Shown piece after piece: positions 1-12,710 of a stretch of DNA of 60,441 nucleotides. The DNA comes from Choanephora cucurbitarum (lineage: Eukaryota > Mucoromycota > Mucoromycetes > Mucorales > Choanephoraceae), in the NCBI GenBank assembly GCA_025331435.1, contig JAIWNI010000140.1, positions 1-60,441 of the forward strand, written 5' to 3'. A program made the translations under genes and the position numbers. Within the stretch, counting starts at the first letter, position 1. Each line of letters opens with the position of its first letter. The notes beneath the pieces were generated by a model. The model had not been told where the DNA came from, searched no databases, and saw only the letters and a list, made by a program, of their open reading frames with translations.

Positions 1-27
1 AAAACCAGATGAGAGAAGCAAGCTCAA

Positions 28-101
28 GCAGGGAAAAATATTTTTATGAGGGAAAAGTTTTTTCTTACTAGTCTGGCAAGAAAATATTTATTTTTCCCTG
101 C
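28..101. repeat. Short inverted repeat at the left edge
   Basis: Bases 28-40 (gcagggaaaaata) are exactly reverse-complementary to 89-101, separated by 48 AT-rich bases. The arms could form a hairpin or belong to the terminal region of the MULE element that follows. The window starts just upstream, so the outer end of that element cannot be seen. I found no matching sequence at the 3' side of the element. Confidence 0.5.
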
Positions 102-281
102 AACCATTTTTCATTAGAGGTGCGACGGAGAAATAAATATTAGGTGCTTTTTTTCATTATAAAACATCGTATTTCCATTTTAGTTAAAAAGCATAATTTG
201 GTATGTTTCTGTCAAATATCTATAGTCAAAATTGTTATTTTCTGACCTACTGTCAAATTAAACCAAAGAATAATACACAAC

Positions 282-3200
282 ATGAGTTTTGCTACCTTCA
301 CTCCTGCTATAGGGCTAAAGTTCGACACTCTCGAAAAATTCGTTAGTGTATGTCAAGACTATGCCAAGTCTAAGGGATTTGTCGTTTCTGTTGCAAATTC
401 CATGACAAGCACAGCAACAAAGAGGCGCCGTTACTGTGAACTTAGATGTGTTCGTTCTGGTAAATACAAGACAACAAGCGATTTCCCAGCTAAAAGACAG
501 AAGATGAGCATTAAATGCGACTGCAAGTACCGTATTCGAGTCAAAGAAACCGAAAACGATTGGGTTATCACTCATTTTGATGACTGTCATAATCATGGAG
601 CTCTTGAAATTAATGAAATGCAGACCTTCTCAAGAGCTAGACAGTTAGACAAAAAGCAAATGCAAACTTTTCTTGACCTAGCATTTACTGATGCAAGCAA
701 TGCTTCAATTTCCAGGATGGTATCTGATCCAGAGAACAACAAGATTGTCTTGAAAAAAGATATACAAAACTTGAGAGCTCAAGTAAAAAACTCTCTTGAC
801 GATGGTGAAAGTGGTGAATCCCTGAGACCTTTCTTAGCTCTCTTGGAAGAAAAGGATTACATAGTGTCCAAAAAAACCAACACCAAAGGAGAGCTGACAC
901 ATTTGTTTTTTGCTCCTACTGCAGCTGTCGAAATGGTAACATTATGCTGCATGAAATTAACAGATTTGCAAAACTAATTTTTCTTAAAGCTTTGTTATTA
1001 TTTCTTCAGGTTGAAAGATGCTCAGAGGTTCTTATTGTTGACGCAACCTACAAGAGTAATATGTATAAGTTCCCTCTGCTGAACGCTATAGGTATCAGCA
1101 ATACCTATGGAGATCATTACAATAAGAACACAGTAAACAATCAATCTCTAATGAATTTCCAGATTGGACCTGCTTGGTCTATTGATGAGACAACAGAGAG
1201 CTATTCTTGGTTTTTTGAACAGTTAAAAAACAAGGTGAAGATTATACTGAACTTTTTGAAACTTCCTCATTTAGCTAAGACTATTGGCTTTCTAGATCTA
1301 TTTGGAAAAGAATTGTGTCCCTGATGTTATCATGACAGATCGGGACAAAGCTGTCCGTGCCGCCGCCGCTGAAGTATTTCCTTCAGGCAAGAAGATGCTC
1401 TGTGCTTGGCATATCATTGATAAAAACTTGAAGGATAAATGCAAGAAATCCTTCAATAACACAAGAAACTTTGAAGATTTTGTTGATCTTGTATGGGGAT
1501 TGCAAAGCTGCAAGAACGAAGAGATGATTAGCGTACATGTAGCAGCAATTCAAAAGCATTGTGTATTGCATTCTTACGAAGCCTCGAAGATCATGCAATA
1601 CATAGAAAGTCTTTTGAAAGAAAAAAAATGCTGGATAGCCTGTTTTGTAGACATCTTTCCACATTTAAATACCTACACCACAGGCCGTGTAGAATCTCAG
1701 CATGCTGCTCTGAAAAAGGGGCTGTTCACTGCTGTCTCTTTTGAAAAGGCATTCAATGTCATGCATGATGCATTGTTGGGCCAAAGGGCACATCAGCAAA
1801 GAATGACTGCCAACAGCAAAATGCAGCTTCTCCCATTCATGACCAGAGATAAACATTTTGATGAGGTTAAGTACAAGGTAAATATAGACTAGCCGAGCTA
1901 CAACGATTTTAGATCCACGTCTTTACTAGATGCTAAACAGAGTAAAATAGATTACTTCAGCTGCAATTAACCTCTTGAAGACGCAAATTGTGCTTTATCA
2001 TGAAGAAAAAGCAAATGGTAGGCAAAAGGTGTGCAGTGGAAGATTCAGAAGTATCTACAAGCTTCCTTGCCGACACGAATTTGATGTTGAAAGTCCCAAC
2101 ATGCCTATCAGCTTGCAGTTAGTTGATAGGCGTTGGTTCGTTTCTAGCGATGTAGACAAGGAGGTGGAAGACATGTGTCCAGCCGTGACAGAAAGCCAAC
2201 TAACTGACTCGGCAGGTATTAGCACTCAAGATGTGAATTCCTTAGTGACCAGCGCCCTCTACAAATTGGAGCATGTTTTGAACACTTGTGATGACAAAAG
2301 CCGCAAGATGTATATTGTCAAGCAGATTGAAGAATGGTACAATGAGTCTGAGAAATCAAACTCTCAACCCATTCTCAAACCTAGTTCCCAATTAAAGAGC
2401 ATAGGTACGTTTTCATTACTTATGTTAAGCTTGCATTGACATAACTCTAGATGATAAAGTATTCGAGAAGACCACAAAGAGGGATCCTCTCAAATTTGAA
2501 AGAGATCAAATGAAACAGAAGCAAGTAGTAAAGAAGAACGTTGAAACCGCAAGAAAAATACACCAGGCAATCAAAGGTATTGTAAAGCTTCATGTAGATA
2601 TTACTAATAGTAGATCTAACAATATTGCAATGCAGCTGGAATTACAAGTGCAGATGGGTCTCCATTGCCTTCACCAATTCGCCAATCGATTCCATTCAAC
2701 ATGATTGAAAATGTCGTTGGATGGAAATATGTAGTGCCAAATGGAAACTGTGGCTTTCGTGCTGTTGCTGCAGCTGTTGGACTTGGAGAAGAAGAATGGC
2801 AAAGTGTGAGAAAAACTCTGTTAACAACATTGAATTCAAACAGAGCGTTATATTTGAAGTATGTTTGCTATCAATCTGTTGAATGGTTTGACTCGTTAAG
2901 TGTGAGCTTAGAATCTAATGATAGCCCTTGTGGCATTCAGCACTATATGCAAATGCCCTCAACAGGTAAACTTACATTGAACTTTATGATTTAAGCATAT
3001 ACATGACTATTTATTAGGCTATTTGACAAGCAATGCCTATCAAAGGCCAGTTGTTTTTTTTCAAAGGCAACAAGCGTAACATTCTTCCCTGATTGTATGC
3101 AAAACAGTAACTCTCCTGTAGTATTAGCTTTGCATCAGCCTGATAACGGGAGTTCATCTCTCAATCACTATTACCAGCTCGTACTTCAACCTGGAAGCCC

Positions 3201-4241
3201 TTGGCCTGAAACAATTTTCAACAACCACCAGTATTGTTCTGAAGCCAACTTTGCTTCATGGCAATCACTTTACGAGCCGCAATTACCAAATAAAACTAAT
3301 AAGTGTACCGAGTATGTTGGAATTGATACCCGTCTCGGTACCACTAACTCAACACAACCACTACAACCAACACAACCAACACAAAAAATTGCCATGTATG
3401 CAGGAATTGATACTCGTCATGGCAAGAAGCAACCAACATTCAAAATTCCAAAAAGAAAAGAATTTGAAAAAGTTACCTTACCTCCATGCAAGTACGATTC
3501 CGCAATCGAAGACTACACTGACATCAATCCTCAATGTGATTTCTGTGGATCGGATTTCGAAGGTGAAGCTCTTCAATTGTTGATGCAACTTGAATATCAA
3601 AAATACTTAAAAGAAAAAGAAAGACCATTCAAATATTTGAAATCCAAGCAAAAACACCTATCAAATGCAGCTTTGGCCTACTGTAAGGTTCATGCAATGC
3701 ATGACCTTCAAAAAAAGTTAAAAGAAATGAACCACCCTGTCGATCTTTTGGAGAAAATTAGCCTTGAAAACATAGATGACAGGATAACCAGATGTTTGAA
3801 GCTTATAGAACAAGATGATGAAAACGGTCTAGCCAACTTGATGTATAATTCATACGAGAACTTTATGTCCAGAATCAAGGAGGAGGGATTCGTGCACACC
3901 TATCGGCACTTAGTTATTGCTTCTAAAAGAAGCACTTATTTGGTATTTTTAGTCTCATTGATAACTAATTGCAGAACTCTAAACTTTTTTTTTAGCCAGG
4001 ATACTATGGAGATGATGGGGCAAGCCTGATCTATAGACAGGCATTAAGAAAGGCAAAATTGAAATCAGATCGAAATTTCAATGACACTCTTCGCTTTTCT
4101 CTTGTTCCTGCGGTAGGAGTTTTGTTAATTGCAGAGGACTTGTACGGCACAAAGCCAAAATATGACGATAACGAAATTAGTTGTGCATATATGATTATGG
4201 GCTTTACAACTAATAGCTTATATCACATAAAATTAGAATAA
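282..4241 (+). CDS. MULE transposase fused to OTU cysteine-protease domain and probable RTC4-like C-terminus
   Basis: Mutator-like transposase of about 1,180 residues. The exons I can join in frame are 282-935, 1010-1234, 1296-1877, 1951-2404, 2451-2576, 2636-2965, 3018-3942 and 3996-4241. The N-terminus is a FAR1/WRKY-GCM1-type zinc-binding domain (C..C..H-N-H around 426-600). The DDE catalytic core shows VDATYKSN, MTDRDKA and RVESQHAALK, with a CAWH motif between the last two. A SWIM-type segment (KLPCRHEF) follows near 2065. Then comes an OTU domain with PNGNCGFRA (catalytic Cys, about 2738) and NHYYQL (candidate His, about 3160). The tail has CDFCGSDF and PGYYGDDGA...LIAED, which resembles the RTC4-like domain. 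Splicing works in frame throughout except for one apparent 1-nt deletion in a T8 run at 3054-3061. Transposase and OTU calls are firm; RTC4 is a memory-based inference. Confidence 0.78.
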
Positions 4242-4244
4242 AGA

Positions 4245-4436
4245 TTTATACAAAGTATTGAAAACACAAATCCGCATCAGCAACCCAAAGAAAAATGAGG
4301 TGTGTAGAAAAAGTGAGGGGAGGAAAATATGGGGTGTACCAAAATTCACAAAATAAAGATAAATGATTGGGCGAAAATAAAAAGTGAGGTGTAAACTCCC
4401 AAAAAGGAAATTCTTGTGAGGTGAATATAGCCAACC
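4245..4436. repeat. Candidate 3' terminal region of the MULE element, with iterated GTGAGG boxes
   Basis: Between the transposase stop and the point where Helitron similarity begins (about 4436), the plus strand carries repeated short G-rich boxes: tgaggtgt at about 4296, gtgaggggagg at about 4310, tggggtgtacc at about 4330, gtgaggtgtaaa at about 4383 and gtgaggtgaata at about 4415. Iterated subterminal motifs are common transposase-binding arrays in Mutator and other DNA transposons. I could not find a matching inverted partner in bases 1-281, so the terminal repeat itself is unproven. Confidence 0.35.
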
Positions 4437-5704
4437 CGGTAGAATTGCATAATGGTTAAGTTCTGATTGGATACTGTGCTTGGGGTAGCGATACTCCATC
4501 CAGGTTCACCAAAAGGAAACAAAAGAACGTAATGCAATGGATCGTAGAATTGGTTGGGCTCACTGTCTCTAGTAACTGAACTATCCTGGTATTGTACAAC
4601 AATATCCCGAGAATTGGTTGCAGCGTTATCATCGTTATCACCACCAACAATTATAACAGCAACTTGAGAACCACCTGTAGGTCTATTGTAACGTCTACGA
4701 TCTGGAACCCCTTCGGCTCTGAAAACTAACTTTACGTTTTCTAATGACGCAATGCCTTCTGTTCCATCATTGTTGTTGAGATTGCCTCGTTGTTTAGTAG
4801 CAATTTGAGTCATATTTTTGAAGACAGCAACAAAGGGATTAACTCGATGCATCATGTTTTGTAATCTTTCTAGAGTTGCAAGCTCTACATTACGTGTAAT
4901 TGCATGACGATTTTCTAGCTCATGCTCAGTATCAAAGATATAGATTTGTGCAAATTTAGGAGTTGAATTTTCAGATGGAATGGCAAACCCAATCAAATGA
5001 TATGGGCTTCCCTGAATTCGAAAGGTATACGAACCGTTTCGACTGTTAGCTAAATTCAAATCTAAATTTACGCCAAAAGAAGTGAAGCTTAAAGAGCTAT
5101 TGTACATTCTGATGTTGCTTCGAAACTCTTTAGAGACATTGTCATTTCCTTTGAGCAAGTCACCAATTTCTGGAGGAGTTGGTTGCAATGAACTCAACAT
5201 AACATCTCCCTTACAACAACACAGTTGATACACAGGTTGAGCAATGCTACTATTGGAAACTCTTTCCTGAGTCCACATCAAAGCCCCACGGTGACTACAA
5301 ACACAACTCATTGAACCAAGTTCATGTCGGCCTAAAGGTACTGCACTCAAATCCCTGGCGTTGTTTCTGGTGAATTGCGCGTTGAGAGGGCAAAGTCTAC
5401 TTGTACGTCTAGAATGACCTTCGTTTCCACAACTTGAGCAAATTTCTCGAGAGGGAGTCTCTTCGTCCAGTTCCAAGTTCATGTTACGTGGATTCAGTCT
5501 ACATCCAGCAAAAGTTCGACGGGAATGGCCGGGTTCATTGCAGGCTGAACAATAGATGGTATTTGTTGATGCCTGTTGTTGTTGAGCATCTTCCATTTGA
5601 ACATCGTTGTCGACTTGGTTGCGAGGGTTTAGTCTGCAAAGACGGGATGTTCTACGGGAGTGACCAGGTTCGTTGCAAGTGCAAAATACAGTGGAGTTGT
5701 TCAT
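4436..5704 (-). pseudogene. Truncated Helitron transposase, N-terminal part
   Basis: The open frame reads from an ATG at 5702-5704 towards lower coordinates. It begins with three tandem CCHC-like zinc knuckles (cysteines at residues 8-23, 52-68 and 89-104), each containing a GHSRRT core. Then comes the Helitron-like N domain: a SFTSFGVNLD region, FRIQGSPYHLIG, QIYIFDTEHE and the diagnostic block FYDPLHYVLLFPFGEPGWS followed by MQFYR. Similarity stops at about 4436. The Rep HUH nuclease core and the PIF1-type helicase of a full Helitron (usually well over 1,000 residues) are missing. The remaining frame down to 4346 is read-through into the neighbouring element. The 5' two-base TC end was not identified. 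Identification rests on the LFPFGE block and its spacing. Confidence 0.75.
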
Positions 5705-5712
5705 TTTTTTAG

Positions 5713-7476
5713 CGTTTGAGAGAAGCGTAAAGAAAGTTAGTAGATATTCAAGAGAAATAAATTGATGATGAAATCCTTTATTACTTAATAGTGAAAGGTG
5801 ACTGTTTTTTAGCTCCTTTAACTTTTTAATATATTAACTGATGTGTTTGTATTGTTAGATAATTATAGTAGGGTCTTACTTTTTTAGTAATTCCTCAATA
5901 AATTTGGTAAAAAATAAAGAACAAGAAAATGAAGCAGCAAAATCGTTGTTGAATTTTATGTCTGTGCTAGGAGCTATATAACCATCAATCAGATAAAAAA
6001 AGGAAGTCAAATTTCATTGCCTTATTTTAATACGCAGTAAGCGCTTAGCATCATCCTTACTTACATCAGCAAATCAAACAACCCTTCTTATTATAAATTG
6101 ATCTAATCTTTCTAGTCTCATAATCACTTGGCACTAGCTGAAGGTTTCTCAGCTGTTCCCATACACCATCTCGTCTTGAATGGACAAATAGTAAATCTCT
6201 CTCACGATTTGTTTTTAGTATCATCTCAAAGTATCTAAGCAGTTGCCATAATGAAATCCACTCTTTTCGATTATTTGAGTTGAGGCCTGTTTCTTTCACT
6301 CTGTGACCTGCTATAACTTTGATTATCTTGTTACCATTTAACAGGTATGTCTTCTTCGGTAGATGATCCGCTTCATTGATGTCCATTTTTCCTTTTAAAT
6401 TAAGCATCCTCTAGAGTCATGATGTCCTTTTGTGTTGTTATCTTCTGTACCTTCCGATTTAAGGAGTCTATGGTCAAGCCAAAATATCCCCTCATTTTGT
6501 GAAGCCAAGTCGCCTGCTATTCTCTTCATGTGCAGTATCTCTTTGTCTAGAAGCTTTCTCATTGTTTCCGACCTTCTTTATTTCTCCATGTGATCTTGCA
6601 TCTTGCTGTCTAGTCTACTCTGTGTTATTGGTTTCCATTACATGTTTATCGCCTTGTTTGTTTTTATGACTGCTGTTTGAACTGATACGGATACTGATAT
6701 CCAAGGTGCTTCTCAAGATCAACCAACAAAGGTGACAAGTGATCAAACATCTGGAATCTATCAGTAGGCTCAAGGAAAGTCAAAGCATCTTTTTCAGTGT
6801 GAAACTGCTATCTTATTCGGCACAATATTCTCTATCATTGTTTCCTTTGTTGACTCCTCTGCTGACTGGTTCTAACGCCTAATGTAAGTTATCCGTTTAT
6901 AGGATTTCCCAAGAAAAGAAAAGAGGACGAAAGGAGAAGAAGAAATTGTGGCTGGTTTCCTGCTACATTATTTCAAGTGCAGTGTAAAGAACTTGACAAG
7001 CCAAATTCATTGTAGAGAAAGTCAAAAGGTTCAAAGCTAATGCACGCTTTCTGATAGAATATGATTCAAACAAGATGGAGCTATATATTTATGAAGCTGA
7101 GGTGGATAGATGTAATGCCTAAGAGCCTAGCTATGATAGATGCAATACTTTTTTTCCAGAGACAATGGAGATACGTGATCATCTTGAGGGGAGGATACAA
7201 CTTCGGATCGTATTTCGTTCAAGAAAGTCTTTGAGTTGATACATGTCAAAACGGATTAAGATAACAAGTCTTAACAAAAGTAAGCTGTAGATTTAGAAGC
7301 TGCAACGAAGGAGCATTCTATACCACGAAGGCTGTTTTATATCAGTGCAGCTCTTTCTTTTAGTGGAGTATTTATCGTTTAAGTGTATGCTGAATAGCAT
7401 GTAAGCCCTAATTAAAAAAAGAAATTTCGAAGAACTGATGTTTTGAATGACCTCTATAAGCTTTTCGGACTCTTTA
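5713..7476. other. Intergenic, no supported gene
   Basis: AT-rich DNA without a recognisable gene. The only sizeable frame is 113 codons on the minus strand (6407-6066), encoding a basic peptide with no motif I recognise. It has no convincing splice partners, so I treat it as unassigned. The segment lies between two transposon relics and is probably transposon debris. Confidence 0.5.
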
Positions 7477-8079
7477 TTAACTCAATAAAGACAATGATTG
7501 GCCAAGCATTGGACATACACTTTTTGACCACTTGATCCTCTTCTTCAGAACTAAAAGGTCAGCGCTTTTTAGATCAAAGCTTCCTAGACCATTCAAGGAC
7601 CCAATATAAACTTGCATATGATCTCCATATAATTCGTATCGCTTTTCGTTCTTTCTAACAACATTGGTTTTCAAACCAACACTTCTCAAATGAACTTAGC
7701 TTCATCAGACCAAACAACCTTACGTTGGTTAGTTTCAGTTCAGTTCGGCTTTGTCCTTATTCGGTCTACGATGTGTGGCACGAAGAATCGATTTTCTGCT
7801 GGGTTTAAAGCCAATTTGTTTTGCCACTAGATACGATTAGTTGGGTCATTAGGCGTCGACAAACGCTTTGGCTAGTCGTGTTGAAGCCAGATTGTGAGAT
7901 GAACCTTTTCTTTTTTTCAATTGTGGTTTTTTGGAGGGTAGTGGTTTGCGATAATTGAAGCTTCTTTCACCTTTTAACGAAATGTTGTTCGTACACCTAA
8001 TCCAAGTAAATCGTGATCTCTGACAATGCAGCAAAATCGCGGTAATACAAGAAAACGCTGGCCAATCTATCATAGTCAC
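7477..8079 (-). pseudogene. Degenerate Tc1/mariner-like transposase remnant
   Basis: On the minus strand, broken frames give a Lys-rich stretch (8079-7849) and then, near 7725, KVVWSDEAKF. This matches the second-aspartate block of Tc1/mariner transposases (typically V-W-S-D-E-x-K-F). It is followed by a frame (7689-7477) with a MQVYIGSLNGLGSFD segment that could be the degenerate VWG...G-V-G block. Several stops and frameshifts separate the pieces and no terminal repeats are visible. The call depends mainly on the WSDE block, so it could be a chance resemblance. Confidence 0.35.
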
Positions 8080-9251
8080 AACCAGAAGAATTGCCCATTA
8101 GTTTGTTTGTCAACAAAAGGAATATAGTGCATGCTCGTTTTAGTAAATTCTATAAGAAAAAGGTAATGGAAATACAACAACGGGCTACATGACCAAATTG
8201 CGGAACATTGGGAAATTATAAATTTGTGGCAGTGACGAGATGGAGATAATTATGACAACTCTATTCAAGTTAATAAATAATGATGACACATATAAAATGC
8301 GGTTAATGATAGATGAGTTTGCTTACTTTTTCTGGTGATTGAGATATCTGAATAATTCCCAAAGAAAAAGAGTAGGTCAATTGAGGTATTGTTGGTTTAA
8401 ATGATGGATTAGTTGTTACACGAAATAGGACAGAGAGCAAAAAGAAAGTCAGTAGGATACACCCCACTTTGCCACGTTTCTTTATGGTAAGACTGTGTAA
8501 GTCTATCGTTGAATCATGATTAATCAGCAAATCACTCATCGACAACTCGCATCAATTGTGTGTTTGGCAAAGACAATCCATATCAATATATATGTCTCAA
8601 GTCATATGAAATTCGTTGTACTTCAACACAGGATTCGCAAGTACTTTTGGTCCAAATGTAGTGCAAAGAAGAATTTAGTTTACACACAGTTTTTGATGAA
8701 AGCTTTTAAAAGAGACGTCTCTGTTCATGATAAGAAATAGTTTAATAATGTTCCTGCCTACCGCCTCAACATTTTGGCAATGTAAGGAGTACTTAATTGG
8801 AGCGATGCAAAAAGGGCTGGTGTCTGGCTACTTTTCTTCCAGCGCCGAAGAGGTGAAAGATAACTTTTTGGAAATCTTCTTTCGAAACCAAAGTAACAAC
8901 GATCAAGTTATTTACAAACAAAGAGATTTAGAACAACCAACTTTTCCCAATTCAATTGTTCCTTCTTTCTTGAGTACCAGTTTTATCCTTAAATACTTGC
9001 ACTTTTTAGATAAGCTGAGACTAACCCGATCTTATGAGATGTCATCGAGAACAAGAAAGCCCAAAAGTTTCAACTTGTCACATTATTAACAAGTTGGTTG
9101 AGTTTCTTTTTTAACCTTGTTCATTATCCGACTCGCGCAATTAACCCACTCATCATCCGTTTGATTAAGCCTTAAAAGAGGAAACCGGTTTAATTCTTTC
9201 CTCTTCTTCTTTTTTTTTCATTTCGTATTCTTAACATTTTTGAAGTAGAAA
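8080..9251. other. Upstream region of the P450 gene; unassigned short frames
   Basis: Two overlapping plus-strand frames (8516-8740 and 8727-9089; 74 and 120 codons) are open but resemble nothing I know, and no introns join them convincingly. The last 150 bases before the P450 start are T-rich pyrimidine tracts (about 9195-9240), typical of fungal promoters and leaders. Confidence 0.4.
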
Positions 9252-11307
9252 ATGGTGCTTATAGCAGACCTGATTTCGAATAGTCAGCATCAATTTAACT
9301 TCTGGATTCACCGTATTTTGCCTCAACTACGCAAAAAGACAGGAGTGATTTCAGTCGGTGCAGCTGTCATTCTTACGTTGCTATACAATACACTTCAGAA
9401 ATTCAATCGACCTCCAAAGCAGCTTCGACACTTGCCTTATATAAGTTATTTTACTTTCTTGAAATACAGTTTCCGTGATGCTTTATTTGAGACATTTTCA
9501 AAAGAAATGACCATGCCTTTGGTTCGCTCTAATGGCATTTATATGGTCGGTAACAGCCCAAAATTTATATCGCCATTGTGTAACTTAACTTTCTTCAGCG
9601 ACCCACCGTTGAGGGCTGGTCTGTGCAAGTAGCCAATCCTATAGCTGTGAAGCAAATTTTGCTAAAACCAGGTCAGCCGTCATTTTCTGCTGTCTAAACA
9701 TTATCTAATGTTCTTTTCTTTTTAGAATCTTCTTTTCCCAAGGCAAATTCGAATGTGGGCACTCCTGATACATTGATTCATAAGTTTATTGGTGGCCCAA
9801 ACATTGTTTTACTCAGTGGCAAAGATTGGAAGAGGCATCGAAAGGTAGGAAACAATTCAAACAGACGACTTTATCTAAATATAATCAGATTGCAAATCCT
9901 GCCTTTCAGCGCTCAATGCCTGTCAAGACATTTGGTCATCTCACTAGCAAAATGTACCAGGCTATGGAAGATTTAGGAACTGATACGATAGATGTCTTTG
10001 ATTTGTTTGAGAGATGGACTCTTGATGCCATTGGTATCACTGGCTTTGGTAAGTCTGCCTTTGTACTATTGGGAGATACTGTAGACTCACAAGAAGCCCA
10101 CATAGATTTCGATTTCAATGCGTTAGGCGATCGAAACAACAAATGGGTTAATTACTATGACTCTGTTAAAGGCGGAATGAGTAACCCATTCTATATCTTC
10201 TTTCCATCTTTTGATACCAAGTTTGTACGCTTTATCAAGAGACGAAAGCAGATACATGATAACCTCGAGAAATTCTTGGCCAACATTGATATGATGATTG
10301 AACAAAAGCGAAAGCAGGTTCATGAGAAAGCACATACTGTGCGCGATGAAGATAAAGACCTATTGACCCTGATGATTGAAAGCGGGTTAAGTGAAGGAGA
10401 AGACAAGCTGTCAGATGAAGAACTTCGTGTGAGTGTTTTATCAGACGATTTTTTTTTCGGTTTGGGCTTATTATCTTCAATTAGAGCAATCTATGTATAT
10501 TTTTCTTAGCTGGTCATGATACCACTGCAAATACACTTGCCTTTGCTCTGTATGAGCTAGCCAAGAATCCCGTAAGTTTGAAGCAACAATCAGATTTAAG
10601 ACATTATTTTTTGATAACCTGCTTTGTGTTAGGAATTGCAAGAAAAGGCAAGAAAAGAAGCTTTGGAAATACTGGGCGATGCTACAGAAGATGTGATTCC
10701 TACTATTGAACAGGCAAAACAAATGACTTACATCAACATGGTGATAAAAGAGGTATCCTTTAGTAATTTTTTCTTTTGAAAGACAAAAACTTGTGCTCAT
10801 CATTTGCTGTTGACACAACTAGACCATGAGACGACATACACCTGTCTACAGTACAACTAACCGTGTTGCCCTTGAAGACCTTGAACTCGCCGGCACCTTC
10901 ATTCCCAAGGGGTCCGAACTTTCTGTTGATATCTACAATCTTCATCATAACCCAGATGTCTGGCATGACCCATACCAATTCAAACCCGAACGCTTTGTTC
11001 CTGGAGGTGAAGCAGACCAACATCAGGGCATTGGATGGGTTCCTTTCAGTAATGGAGGACGCCAATGTATTGGTATGAATTTCAGTTTGGCTGAGCAACG
11101 TGTTGTCCTTTCTATGATGCGTAAGTAGCACTTTTTTGTTTGACCTTCAACAGACGTTCTCACCACTTACAAATCATAGTGAGAAAATTCAAATGGTCTC
11201 TCCCTCCTAACTCTCCTCATCGTGACGCTATACAGAAGAGAGGTATTGCCTGGGGACTTGTCATTACGAGGGAGACTTTAGATATCACTTTCGAGAAACG
11301 ATACTAA
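9252..11307 (+). CDS. Cytochrome P450 monooxygenase (microsomal type)
   Basis: Haem-thiolate monooxygenase of about 552 residues in eight exons: 9252-9545, 9599-9671, 9726-9844, 9889-10428, 10485-10571, 10633-10752, 10823-11120 and 11180-11307. All joins keep frame. Visible motifs are an N-terminal hydrophobic anchor (about residues 30-46), the I-helix oxygen-binding AGHDTT (10512), the K-helix E-x-x-R split by an intron (E ending 10752, then TMRR), PERF (10987) and the haem loop FSNGGRQCIG (about 11045-11074) with its cysteine ligand. It fits the fungal P450s that act on small lipophilic substrates; from general resemblance it may belong to a mucoralean CYP509-like family, but the substrate is unknown. 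The first donor (GTCGGT at 9546) is atypical. It converges on the nitronate monooxygenase gene, with 116 bp between stops. Confidence 0.88.
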
Positions 11308-11423
11308 TAAACAAACTATCGTTCCTTTTGTTATCATTTTTGTACAAAAGATGTTAAGATAAAGTATGATGTCCTAATAAGGATGGTATTTTATTTAAGG
11401 AACGATCTATAGAAATCCAAAAT

Positions 11424-12550
<1,127 letters not shown>

Positions 12551-12710
12551 AGTTTATTCTAATCTAGTGAAAAGAAGAGAAAGAGAGAAAAAAAGTGTGG
12601 GGGATAAGAATTTAAAAGAGGGGAAAAACCCAAATTTAAGCTTGAGTAAGCATAAATAATGGGAAAAATAAAATTAAATGCTGACAGACAAGCATGTGAA
12701 TTTTATTTTT

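Noticed and set aside
1..281. Search for a terminal inverted repeat matching 4245-4436
   Set aside because: No convincing inverted match by eye; the true left end of the MULE may lie outside the window.
8727..9089. 120-codon plus-strand frame upstream of the P450
   Set aside because: No motif, no splice partners and unlike any neighbour; insufficient to call a gene.
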